Below are positions 1-35,300 of a stretch of DNA of 64,000 bases, one piece after another (the first letter of the stretch is position 1; every line of letters starts with the position of its first letter). Made by a program: the position numbers and the translations under genes. The notes under the pieces are model-generated. The model was not told the origin of the DNA, did no database searches, and worked only from the letters and a program-made list of their open reading frames with translations. This DNA is from Ahaetulla prasina (Eukaryota; Chordata; Lepidosauria; Squamata; Colubridae), in NCBI RefSeq assembly GCF_028640845.1, contig NC_080540.1, positions 132,026,420-132,090,419 of the forward strand, read 5' to 3'.

Positions 1-29
1 CATTATAACCACTGCGCCATCGGGGCTCA
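1..29 (-). repeat. tRNA-derived SINE head (cut by window edge)
   Basis: Read on the minus strand, the first 29 bases contain GATGGCGCAGTGGTTA, an A-box-like tRNA SINE start. The rest of the element lies outside the window. Confidence 0.4.
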
Positions 30-87
30 GTATCCAATAGTGGTACTAAATCTTGAGAGACCTATCTGTTTCAGAAGTTGGTTTTTG

Positions 88-353
88 GTTTTTTTTTACA
101 TTTATATCCCGCCCTTCTCCGAAGACTCAGGGCGGCTTACATTGTATAAGGCAATAGTCTCATTCTATTTGTATATTTATATACAAAGTCAACTTATTGC
201 CCCCCCCAACAATCTGGGTCCTCATTTTACCTACCTTATAAAGGATGGAAGGCTGAGTCAACCTTGGGCCTGGTGGGACTCGAGCCTGCAGTAATTGCAG
301 GCAGCTGTGTTTAATAACAGGCTATCTTACAGCCTGAGCCACACCGCGGCCAG
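88..353 (-). repeat. L2-tailed tRNA SINE, copy 1
   Basis: On the minus strand it starts GCCGCGGTGTGGCTCAGGCT (A-box region), carries a B-box-like GGCTCGAGTCCC, a central body, and a 3' tail GCCGCCCTGAGTCTTCGGAG followed by AAGGGCGGGATATAAATG and poly(A). Copies with the same body are at 19566-19840 and 60034-60318; truncated copies are at 5199-5340 and 54718-54798. It sits in XYLT2 intron 1. Confidence 0.75.
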
Positions 354-2782
354 TTAAGACTGTGCAAATTATTCAGAGAGTTGCACAGAAGACATTTGAG
401 ATAAGATTACCACTAAATACAGTACGCTGGGCAAGGAGCAGAGAAACCTGACTTCTAATCCTGCATTAAACAGTGACTTTGGACCCCTCGCTGTCTTTCA
501 ACCTGGGAAGAAGATACAGTGCTAGGAAACCACTTCCAAAACATTGGCAAGAAAACAGCATAAACCTTCCATATAGTCATCGCGAATTAAAGTAAATTTG
601 AAGGACCATCGCAGTAACAAGAAAGCCAATTGCACCTGGTTGGAAAAAGCAGGTCTATACTATGAATCCTTGTCAATTCCAAGATAAATTGAATGGTATT
701 CATTGGACCTATAAATTGACAAACCCATCCGTTTATTTCATGAATGTACTTTTGAGAGTCGGTAGACTTTTATAAGAGGATATTTAAAAAAAAGAGGGAA
801 ATAGTTTGTCTCGAGATTCTAGTAAAACAAAGCACGGAAAACAAGCATTGCACAAAACAGGGGCTCTGTACTTTCAGCCTCTGAAAAACCTTTGATGAAA
901 ATTGTCAGGGCACATAATTTTGAACGGATGTATCATTGGAAAGTGATGTGTTCTGTTTGTCATCCTTAGTCCATCTCATCCGCACAGCCTTTTTGCTCTG
1001 ATGCCCCTCTTATTGTTCACTTTGAAGCTGTGGTGCCAACGAACTGCTGAGGTAGGCTGAAGCTGGATCAAAGTGACCCAACAGAAACATGTTGTTTTCT
1101 ATGGAAAGTGGGGGGAAAATACTCACATTGTTAACTTTCTGGAGTACATGAGGAGTAGCCATCAGAAGCGCCAATTGGACCACTGAAGGACTGCCTCCTT
1201 CTATTTAATTTAATTGGATGACACTGAATAGTTATATTGTGGTTGACTGATGGGTTGACACTTTGTCAGCTCAGCCTGTTTGTTAGGTCTTTTGTTTCAG
1301 TCCTGGGAATTTCCTTCTTATGGAAGACAATCCCATGTCTACCAAGAGATCAAGATTCCAATCAGCACCCAAATCAAATGGCTTTGCAGGATCTGGATGG
1401 GAGGAGGAAGAAAGGAAAGCTGGACAATGAAGAGAGGTGGAGAGAAGATACCTAACAAAGGGAAAGGCTTGGATTCTAGCCAAGAGGTTTATCACTTTGC
1501 CAATGACTTCACCTTTCCCTTATTTGGAAAGAGATGCAAAGATTTTGGAGCTCTTACGGTAGAAGCCTTTTAATGGGAATTGGTAAGTTGAAAGATGGCA
1601 GGGAAGAAGGAAGATGACCAGCAGAGAATGTGCTCACATGGGCAGAGATAATTTCCACTCCTGTTGTGCAAGTGAGGAATTAAAATGGGCGAGGGGAGGG
1701 GGACTCCATACAGAAGAATTAATTGCTCCCCATTATTTTCTAGGCAGGCAGCAATGCTACTTGAGTCATCCTTGAAGACAACCCTTTTTTAAAGCCATAT
1801 GCTTTTCAACCTCTCTCAACATTTTTTGTATGTAGATGAGCCCTTCCATTCTGAAATATCAAAACTGATATGGTTCAGCAGATAAGCACTTAAGCTTGAT
1901 GGTTTTTATTCAGGTTTTGGACTGATAGTTATCTTCTCAGGGCTATGTAGTTCAGGAAGATAGAACACATTTATAAATCATATGTTTTAGAATCAGAATG
2001 TAATCCTTTGTGTGGCATTAATGCTATTGCTATTGCTTTATTCAGCTGAACAGAATTTGTTTTGGAGGGAATGCGCAAAGCATCTGGTTGTAGCCCATAA
2101 ATCCCTCATTCATTCATTCTAAATCCGAATAAAATTGTGATTGGTTTACATCAGAATGCTTTGCATTTTTATCTTTTTCACTACAAACCCACTTTTGTCC
2201 TTCATATCTTCTTTTATCTGCATAGCCCAGGGCCACACAGTCTTTCTGCCTCATTTTACTCTATGTAAAATGGGGACAACAGTCACCTACCTTAGAGAGC
2301 AATTCCAGACCTGGAATGCCAGTTGTGACCTGTCTGTTCATGTTGTGAATAGCTAAGTATGCATTTATTCATGGCTGAAGGGGGGATTTTAAAGTGGGCT
2401 TCTCTAGCCTTACTCTGCCGTGACTGAAAATAGATGGAAATGCTATATTTTTTAATCCTGGGTTGTTCTACAGACACGATTAACAAATTCATACTGGTGC
2501 CCATTGCTATTATTTTTCCTGTTCCGTTGTCTTTACTAAACAGAATGCATTATACATGAGGTTTGTGAAACTTTCCAAAGGAATATTTATCTAGAAAAAT
2601 AAAATGTTGCTTGAAAACACACAGCGGAGTAGCTAAGTGAGCAATCTTCAAGCTAATTCTTTCTCCATCCTGTCTGTTTTGTGTTTCTCTCTCTCTCTCC
2701 TTCTCCCCCTCCCCTCCTTCTCCCCTTCCCTTTCTCTCTCCCTCTCCCCCTCCCTCCCTTCCCATCTCTCTAACTGGAGCAG
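354..2782 (+). other. XYLT2: XYLT2 intron 1 (3' part)
   Basis: No exon is seen here. The XYLT2 signal-anchor exon was searched for and not found. The sequence is mostly single-copy AT-rich DNA and ends in a long polypyrimidine tract. Confidence 0.6.
2684..2770 (+). repeat. Polypyrimidine (CT/CCT)n tract
   Basis: About 85 nt of almost pure C/T with a single interrupting A, ending 11 nt before the exon 2 acceptor. It serves as, or has expanded from, the splice-site pyrimidine tract. Confidence 0.85.
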
Positions 2783-26292
<23,510 letters not shown>

Positions 26293-27350
26293 CAGGGGCA
26301 GCCGGCAGCACATTCTTGGGATCAAAGAGGCATCGCCCCATGGAGGGGGTGGGGTGGGGTGGGGTGGGGGACATGAACCCCTCCTCTCTGCAGGGAAAAC
26401 TCTTTTATGACTTCAGCCTGTGAAAGTGCACCATTGTCACATGGGACAAACACGAGGACGGGAACCTTTTGTCGTGGCAGGCTTAGTGGTGCAAAATGCA
26501 GCAGAGCAGAATTCCCCACCACCATTCTCAGGATTTGCTGGAAAGAAGCAAAGGCAAGGAAGAGGAGCAACATATTTATAAACCAACGGAGCAACGGAAA
26601 CGTTCTTGACCGACAGATTTGACTCTTAGCTCCCCAGCTCCAGCGCACCTAGGCCAGCGGGACCTCACCAATCATGGAGTACGCTCTGCAAGATCAGGAC
26701 TCTCTGTTCCCAAATGGTTGCTGGCAAAGCATTCTGGGAAATGGCAGGATGGAGTTGAGGAATACAGGAAGCCAGCTGCTTGGCAGACCTGTTTTCCATC
26801 TTCTTCTTCCTCCAACCTTTTGGTTCTTATTTTTTTTTTTATAAAAGTGCATGTGTATATATAAGACAAAAGTGCAATATAGACCACAGTCATCTTACCT
26901 CTCTCCCCCCTCTTCAGCGTCAATGTTTCCATTCTCTTCTCCAACATGTTGTCTTGATGTTTTATAGGGTATAAAACAAAATTGAGTGCCCTCCTAGGCG
27001 TCCTGGGTGGTTGGATCTTGCTGCTAAGATTTGAAAGTTGTTTTTTTCTTGGGGGGAGGGGTGCAAAATGGAAATGAGCTCCCCTTCCCAGCCTTACAAG
27101 CAAAACAGGAGCTGGGCCTTTCTGGCCAATGTGCCAAGCTCCCCTTTTAATGGAACTGCCGGTGGTGCCAAATCCAATGTACCCACTATTGCCTGTTGTG
27201 AGGTATCTCAAGCCTTACAGTCTCAGCTGTCTTTCCTCTTCCAGTATGAATTCTGGCTATGGCTACGTATTGGTAGTAGAGCTAGGCTAATGGCCCTGAG
27301 TGTTCTTACTAAAGGGTCTCAATCCATCTGAAGCAAAGCATTATATATCT
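26293..27350 (+). other. XYLT2: Probable XYLT2 3' UTR
   Basis: Sequence downstream of the XYLT2 stop. It starts with a G-rich tract (26343-26370) and shows no coding potential. I did not see an unambiguous AATAAA close by, so the 3' end is uncertain and the end coordinate is only a working limit. Confidence 0.35.
26343..26370 (+). promoter_or_regulatory. G-rich tract, candidate RNA/DNA G-quadruplex
   Basis: Five G-runs of four or five separated by single T, starting 51 nt after the XYLT2 stop. Such a tract would be expected to fold as a very stable quadruplex in the mRNA. Confidence 0.6.
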
Positions 27351-29363
27351 TTCCGTTTTGCCTCTTTTCAATGGATTACTGGACATCTGGCTATCTCCTT
27401 TTACCTTCCTTGGATTCCCCTAACCTGTTTCCTCTCATCCTTTCCACGGTTACTTCTGTATTGTTTCATCTTCCCTTAATTTTCCGTTAACGCTTAAGCT
27501 TGTCAGGTTCAGACAATACTGTGTCCTGCACACGTTTACATGTCCTCACCCTGTCCTCTATTGGAAAAGCTGTCCCTTTAAGAGCTATAGCTCCTTCAGC
27601 CAAAAACAGATTTCCCATCCTCAGAGAGTGATGCTGTTCTGTACTGAATGTTGTCCAATGTCTAAACATATTTCTTAGTCTGATTTGCTCTTTCAGAAAA
27701 CTGCATCCCAGAAAACTGAGTGAACCACCCCTAGTTCAACTGGGGCCAACAATGTCTGAGCTTGTCTTTTCCTAATGGCTATTGGAGGAGGGGAAGTATC
27801 AAGAAAAGAAATTATTCTTTGGAATATTTTTAATGTGTGCCATATCAGAATATACTGATCAGGGATGGAGAGCTGATCTCTTCCCAAATTGTTGAGTTCC
27901 AGCTTTCATAAGACACTGCTAACATGGCCAGGGGTTAAGAATGATGGAAGCCGTAGTCTGCCATTGTGAGAGCAACATGGGCATTTAAATGGTTTCATGT
28001 AGAGTGGAGTTATTGTTGCCTGTGAAAAGGAGTTTTAGAATGGGTCTATCCCCCACTCTCCATGTCCAGCTGAAGTTCTGAAGCAACTTCAGAAAGGTTT
28101 TAAAAGGACCCTAGTCTCAGGTTTTGATCCAAGCTTTTCAAAACCTGCAGGTGGTTAACTTCCTGGATCAAAAGCGTAGATGACCAGGGTTGTCTGGTTT
28201 TAAAAATAACCTTCCGTTTTAAGGTCTGCACTGATGCAAGAAGAAACAAAGCAAATGGAAATGCTCGTTGATGAGGTATGGCAGAACAACAACACAAATG
28301 GTTAGGATCAGTTCCGCCACACATAGCATAGACTGTGGGGCTGGGGAAAGAGTAGTACCTCAACCTGGGAAAGTTTCTTCCGTGTACTGTGCTAAGCGTC
28401 AGCTGCAACCCTTTCCAAAGAACGAGTGCTGAAAAATGTGGTGTCAGAGCATTATGTAAAGTTGTCTTATATATGCAACACAAATATATCTACGGTATAT
28501 CTCTACAGTGTGAAGAGTGTGAATTCTTGCAGTTGAATTCCTTGACTCGGTCAAGAAATATTAGATTGTGTTTTGCAGGGAGGCTGGGGGTCAGTAGCAA
28601 AACAACCTGCTCTAATAAGGGTATTAGAAGGCTAACACTGGGAGAACAGGAAAAAGGAGACTGTATTTCTGTGGCTAAAGACTGGCTTTCCAAAAATTCT
28701 ATTAGCTTTGCTGGAAGGAAGAATTAATCTAGCACCCATTGGCTGTTACCAGCTTAAACTCTGAACACCAGACAAACTCTGTGATTCTAGGAGGACAGGA
28801 TGGGTCACTCTTTCCTCCTCTTTCTCTGAGTTGTCCATACAGTTCTTTACTAGCTTTATTTAATTAAAATCCCCAAATCCACGATACATTTTTAAAAACC
28901 TGGATATTCACTGAATGACACTCAGAATAATATACTTTTCTTGCAATCTATGCTGTCAATGAATGATTGTCCAGATTTTTGCAGTCCGGATCCAGTAATC
29001 CTAATTTAATCATCTTTAAACAGGTAATCCAGTCCTTTGCAATTTTGTTACCACCAGTTGAATGGACTTCACATCTCTGGATTTTGAGGAATCACCAAAA
29101 TAGCTGTGAGCTTCGAGAAGTAATGTCCACATATCTGAAAGATGCTAGGCTGAGGAAGATTGAAATATTAACTTGCTTAGTAAATTATGCTAATTAAGCA
29201 ATTCACCCTCAAGTTGCGTTTTATTTACAAATCTGGATTTCTTTGTAAGATTTAGACAACCCACTAAGCTCTAAATTACATACTGTGGTGAAATTATTTA
29301 GGCTAGATCAGATGTTTTGAAATTATATAATTCTGCCACATTATCTGCTCATCATATTCCTAA

Positions 29364-29584
29364 ATGTCTGTGGAGATTCTCAGTCATCCAGGACACAGTT
29401 GTCCCAAAGGTGCTTTTTCAAGAGGCAACTGGACTTTCTGGTTTTTCTTTGAAGACGTTTCACTTCTCACCCAAGAAGAGTTGATTTGCAGCTGAAGAAG
29501 CTTCTTGGATGAGAAGCGAAACGTCTTCAATGAAAAACCAGAAAGTCCAGTTGTCTCTTGAAAAAGCATCTTTGGAACGATCAT
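29364..29584. repeat. Palindromic dispersed repeat, copy 1
   Basis: Two inverted arms of about 90 nt. The right arm reads GAAGCTTCTTGGATGAGAAG, CGAAACGTCTTCAATGAAAA, then GTCCAGTTGTCTCTTGAAAA; the left arm is its near reverse complement. It is present again at 30965-31177 and as one arm at 12895-13028. Confidence 0.85.
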
Positions 29585-30964
29585 ATATTCCTATTCAAAA
29601 ATTAATTTTGTCCAAAGCAAGATTCTGGAGTGTACATTGTATGGAACCATTTGATCAGAGATGAGCTTCACATAATTTAACAACTGGTTCGCCTAGTGCA
29701 GAACCAAAAATGTGAGTGTGCGCGCCTTCAAACGTGACAATTTTATATGTGCAGCTTCTAGCACACCTTCCCGGGCAGCTGCAGTGAGTAGAGCTGGCGA
29801 GGTACGGAAATCAGCTGGGTTGCGTGGGTGGGGCGAGCGAACCAGAGAGAGATATATAGGATGGGATAGCACCGGGGCAGATGGTCGGAACTACCAGTAC
29901 GGGCGAACTGATCTGAAACAGCAGCAGCCCACCTCTGCTTTTGACACAGAAACTGATTTCAAAAAAGATTTTGTGCTTTGCCCTTTTTAAAGTTTCTAAT
30001 TCTCATAGTTACGGGCAAGATGATTTCATCAGCAATGTGGCTAAATTTGAGCAAAGTTTTTAAGCAGTCAAATTCAGATGGGTCGCAGCCTTAGTTTTTA
30101 ATTTTATTACATACCTTCAGTTGTTGCAAGTAAGCAGACTTGGGATGAAATTCGGGATAATTAAAGCAGTAATTGCTTATATTTGGATGCCAAATAAAAT
30201 CAAAGTTAGTAATTATGCCAGTGGAGAGCAATGCAGAAAATGAAGTATTTGTAGAATCTGCTGATAAGAGCATATCAATAATTTGAAGGGGTCTTTGCTG
30301 GATTGCAAAGTTACAGTGTTTGCAGAGTCTGAATGAGTTCATTATCCTCTCATTGCAAAAGAGATGAATGAACTAATCTTTGCGGAGTGTTTAAAGGCCA
30401 CTTGCATAAAAGCTGGTATAGAGCTGTCAGGTGTGATTAAGCTCACCATCTCCCCTTTTACTATCATGCTCTCCACGGAGGCTCTCTACCTTCTGATATT
30501 ATCACATTCTTTTAATGAGAGCTGATTGAATAAATATGGCATTGTTCCAAACCATTCAGTAAGTAGTCTTTGAAACAGCATCAGGGAGATTTATTTTCAT
30601 TGGCTGGCTGATTGTATGAAAAGGTGGGGGGGTTGGAATGTTAAAAAGGTGGGGGGGGGGTGGAATGTTAAAAACAAGGCTGGGATTGTAGCCTTCATTT
30701 GCTGTGTGTATGCTCAAGCCTTTAAATTGTGGGACTGATCTGTGAGTGTTGCGAGAGTTCTGGCTGTAAACTCAAATGATTTTGTTTCTTAGGGCACATA
30801 TAGCATCAGTGGTCTCAGATCCATGCTTGGGATGGTTTCAGTGGATCTTGTGAAGACCCAATGCTTGAATCTGATCACAGTGTGCCTCTGTACTGAATCC
30901 TTCATATGGCAAGGAAAGTCAGTGCTCCCTTTCATTGGTTTATTGCCTGCAAACACCTACTAGA

Positions 30965-31177
30965 AGTTCCAAAGGTGCTTTTTCAAGAGACAACTGGGCT
31001 TTCTGGTTTTCCTTTGAAGACGTTTTGCTTCTCATCCAAGAAGCTTCTTCAGTTCTGAAGAACTTCTTGGATGAGAAGCGAAATGTCTTCAAAGGAAAAC
31101 CAGAAAGCACAGTTGTCTCTTGAAAAAGCACCTTTGGGACAACCATGACTTGGATGACTGAGAATCTCCATAGACAT
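30965..31177. repeat. Palindromic dispersed repeat, copy 2
   Basis: Same inverted-arm structure as 29364-29584, with centre CTTCTTCAGTTCTGAAGAAC near 31045-31064. Only the right side extends into GACTGAGAATCTCCATAGAC. Confidence 0.85.
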
Positions 31178-31555
31178 CCTACTAGATGCCCTACTTGTAT
31201 AGGGAATTAAAATTATTTCATGCCTTTGTATAGGGAAGATCAGATATATAATTATATGAAGTGTGTGTATCTATGGCCTGCTGGAACCTGCAGCCAGATT
31301 GATGCCCTGAATAATTTGCAACAAGAAGTTTGTCTACTCAATATGTCATATATGGCAGCTTTTTTTTGGTAATGTAATGGTTGCATCATTATGACTGTAG
31401 TGATGATGGGCCATGGGGTTCTTAAATATTACAATCGCTAATTAGTTTAACATCTTTTTTGGCTTATAAAGGCAAATATTAGAAGCCATACTTACTAAAT
31501 TAAGAAATCACAATTCAACTAGTAAATGGATTCAAGTCACATCAAAGAACTGAAT

Positions 31556-31966
31556 ACAGACTACAGAATAACAGAGATGGAAGGGACCTCGGAAGTGTTC
31601 TGGTCCAACCCCTGCTCAGGCTGGAAGCCCTATACCATTTCAGACAAGTGATTGTCCAATCGCTTCTTAAAAACCTCCAGTTTTGGAGCATTCATGACTT
31701 CTTGAGGCAAGTTGTTTCCACTGATTAATTATTCTCATTGTCAGGAAATTTATCCTTCGTTCTCGGTTGCTTCTCTCCTTGATTTGTTTCCATCCATTGC
31801 TTCTTGTCCTGCCTTCAAGTACTTTGGAGGATAGGTTGACTCCCTCTTCTTTGTGGCAACCCCTGAGATAATGGAACACTGCTATCATATCATCCCTAGT
31901 CGTCCTTTTCATTAAACTGGACATACCCAATTCCAGCAACCTTTCTTTAGGTTTTTGCATCCAGTC
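31556..31966 (-). mobile_element. CR1 3' fragment, split by hAT (part 1)
   Basis: Minus-strand CR1 3' end (GGTTGGACCAGAACACTTCC region, then the C-terminal coding part). It continues at 37053 after the hAT/L2 insertion; the 8-bp duplication ATCCAGTC (31959-31966) is the break point. Confidence 0.85.
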
Positions 31967-32297
31967 CAAGGGTGAAATGGTCCCGGTTTGAACCAGATCG
32001 CCTGACCCAGTAGCGATGGCGGTGGGTGGTTCGGAGAACCGGTAGCAAAAATCCGTGCCCCCGCCCATGGCCAGCTGAGCCGCACAATCAGAGGTGGTTT
32101 TTTTTTTACTTTTAAAAGCATTTTTTCTTTGGCCAAAAAAATGCTTTTAAAAGAAAAGAAAAGCCTCCGACGATCAGGCAACTCAGCTGAAATCATTAGA
32201 GGAGCCTTTTAAAAGAATTTTTTCTACAACCTCTTTGGCTGAAAAAAAATTCTTTTAAAAGTAAAAAAAAAAAAGTTGGCCACGCCCACCCAGTCAC

Positions 32298-32330
<33 letters not shown>

Positions 32331-35300
32331 TCAAATTTGTATACCGCCCTATCTCCCGAGGGACTCAGGGCGGTTCACAGGCAAATAAAAAACATATAAA
32401 TACAAATTAAGATCACAATTAAAAAACTTATTCTAAAGCCAAATTAATTAAAAATGATATAAATACTAAAACCCATTAAAATCAATATAAATTTAAAACC
32501 TAGTCCAGTCCTGCGCACATGAATAAATATGTTTTAAGCTCACGACGGAAGGTTCGGAGGTCCGGAAGTTGACGAAGTCCTGGGGAGTTCGTTCCAGAGG
32601 TGGGAGCCCCACAGAGAAGGCCCTTCCCTGGGTGTTGCCAGGCGACACTGCCTAGCTGGCGGCACCCTGAGGAGTCCCTCTCTGTGAGGCGCAGGTCGGT
32701 GAGAGGTATTCGGTAGCAGCAGGCGGTCCCATAAGTAACCCGGCCCTATGCCATGGGCGCTTTAAAGATGGTTACCAAAACCTTGAAGCGCACCGGAAGG
32801 CCACAGGTAGCCAGTGCAGTCTGCGCAGGATAGGTGTCACACAGGAGCCACGGGGCTCCCTCTATCACCCGCAGCCGCATTCTGAACTAACTGCAGTCTC
32901 CGGATGCCCTTCAAGGGAGCCCCATGTAGAGAGCATTGCAGTAATCCAGGCGAGGCGTCACGAGGCGTGGTGACCGTGCATAGGGCATCCCGGTCTAGAA
33001 AGGCGCAACTGGCGCACCAGGCGAACCTGGTAAAAGCTCTCCTGGAGGCGGCCGTCAAATGATCTTCAAAGACAGCCGTTCATCCAGGAGGGCGCCCAAG
33101 TTGCGCACCCTCTCCATCGGGGCCAATGACTCGCCTCCAACAGTCAGCCGTGGACTCAGCTGACTGTGCGGGATGCCGGCATCCACAGCCACTCTGTCTT
33201 GGAGGATTGAGCTTGAGCCTGTTTCTCCCCATCCAGACCCGTCGGCTTCCAGACACCGGGACAGCACTTGATAGCTTCGTTGGGGTGGCCGGTGTGGAAA
33301 ATACAGCTGGGTGTCATCCGTGTACAGCTGGTACCTCACACGAAGCCACTGATGATCTCACCCAGCGGCTTCATATAGATGTTGAACAGAAGGCGAGAGA
33401 ATGGGCCCTCGGCACCCACAAGTGAGGCGCCTCGGGCCGACCTCTGCCCCCTGTCAACACCGTCTGCGACCGATCGGAGAGATGGGAGGAGAACCACCGA
33501 TGGCGGTGCCTCCACTCCCAACCCCTCCAACGGCGCAGCAGGATACCATGGTCGATGGTATCAAAAGCCGCTGAGAGGTCTAATAGGACCAGGGCAGAGG
33601 AACAACCCCTATCCCTGGCCCTCCAGAGATCATCCACCAACGCGACCAAAGCCGTCTCAGTGCTGTAACCGGGCGGAAACCGGACTGGAGCAGGTCTAGA
33701 TAGACAGTTTCATCCAGGTGTAAGGAAACTGATATGCCACCATACTCTCTACAACCTTCGCGGCGGGTTGGAGACCGGACGATAATTACCTAAAACAGCC
33801 GGGTCCAGGGAAGGCTTCTTGAGGAGGGGTCTCACCACCGCCTCTTTCAAGGCGGCCGGGAAGACTCCCTCCACCAAAGAAGCGCTCGTAATTGCCTGGA
33901 GCCAGCCTCGTGTCACCTCCTGAGTGGCCAGCACCAACCAGGAGGGGCACAGGTCCAGTAAACATGTGGTGGCATTCAACCTACCCAACAACCTGTCCAT
34001 GTCCTCGGGAGCCACAGGGTCAAACTCATCCCATACAATGTCACCAAGACCACCCTCAGACACCTCCCCTGAGTCACCGCAATTTTGGTCCAGACCGTCC
34101 CGAAGCTGAACGATTTTGTCGTATAGATAACCGTTAAACTCCTCAGCACGTCCCTGTAACGGGTCATCCCGCTCCCCCTGATGAAGGAGGGAACGGGTCA
34201 CCCGAAACAGGGCGGCTGGGCGGTTATCTGCCGACGCAATGAGGGAGGAGGCGTAGCAACGCCTCGCTTCCCTCAATGCCACTAGGTAAGTCCTATTATA
34301 GGACTTCACTAGTGTCCGATCAGCCTCCGAACGGCTAGACCTCCAGGAACTCTCTAGGCGTCTTCTCCGGCGCTTCATCCCCCTCAGCTCCTCGGAGAAC
34401 CAAGGAGCCGGTTGGGACCTGCGCCGGGTCAGAGGCCGCAAAGGCACGACACGGTCTAAGGCCCCCGCCGCGGCCTGTTCCCAGGCCGCAACAAGTTCCT
34501 CAACCGTGCCGTGAGCCAGACCCTCAGGAAATGGCCCAAGCTCCGTCCGGAACCTCTCCGGGTCCATCAGGCGCCTGGGACGGAACCAACGTATTGGCTC
34601 CGTCTCCCTGCGGTGTTGAATGGCGGTCAGAAAGTCCAGGCGAAGGAGACAGGGATCTGACCATGACAAAGGTTCAATGACTATTTCCTTCAAATCCAGA
34701 TCTCTCAACCACTGACCAGAGATAAAAATCAGGTCCAGAGTGCCACCCCCAATGTGAGTAGGGCCATCAACTACTTGAGTCAGGTCCAAGGCCGTCATGG
34801 AAGCCGTGAACTCCCGAGCTGCTGTCGATGGTGAGGCGGAAGATGGCAAGTTAAAGTCCCCCATGACTAAAAGTCTGGGGGTCTCTACTGCCACCCAACA
34901 AGCACCTCCAGGAGCTCAGGCAGGGCAGCTGTCACGCAGCAAGGAGTCAGGTACGCGATCAGCAAGCCCATCTGACACCTATGACCCCATCTCACAAGGA
35001 GGGATTCACACCCGGCAATCTGAGGTACAGTGGTCTCCCTCGGCTCCAGACTCTCTCTAATCACAACCGCCACCCCACCACCCCTACCCTGGCCCCTCGG
35101 CTGATGGAATGCCCGGAAACCCGGCGGGCACATTTGAACAAGGGCACGCCCCTTCTGTGCCCAACCAGGTCTCTGTAACGCCCATAAGGTCCGCGGCACC
35201 CCTGGATAAGATCGTAAATCAGGGGCCTTATTGACCACGGACCGTCGTTGCACAACATCAGCCGAGGCCAGGGCTCTGAGGGTCCTGACCATCCGAGGCA

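Larger units (their letters stand above)
27351..31555. other. Intergenic stretch downstream of XYLT2
   Basis: No gene recognised. Holds two palindromic repeats (29364-29584, 30965-31177), a short duplicated GGTGGGGGGG-type run near 30625-30670, and single-copy sequence. Confidence 0.5.

Noticed and set aside
29464..29540. Hammerhead ribozyme in the palindromic repeat arm (GGATGAG ... CGAAAC)
   Set aside because: The core differs from CUGAUGA at the first two positions and stem II would have about one base pair, so catalysis is unlikely; only the resemblance is noted.
29650..29990. hAT fragment near CAACTGGTTCGCC, and a 92-codon frame at 29712
   Set aside because: The resemblance is short, no ends or target duplication were found, and the frame has no recognisable domain.
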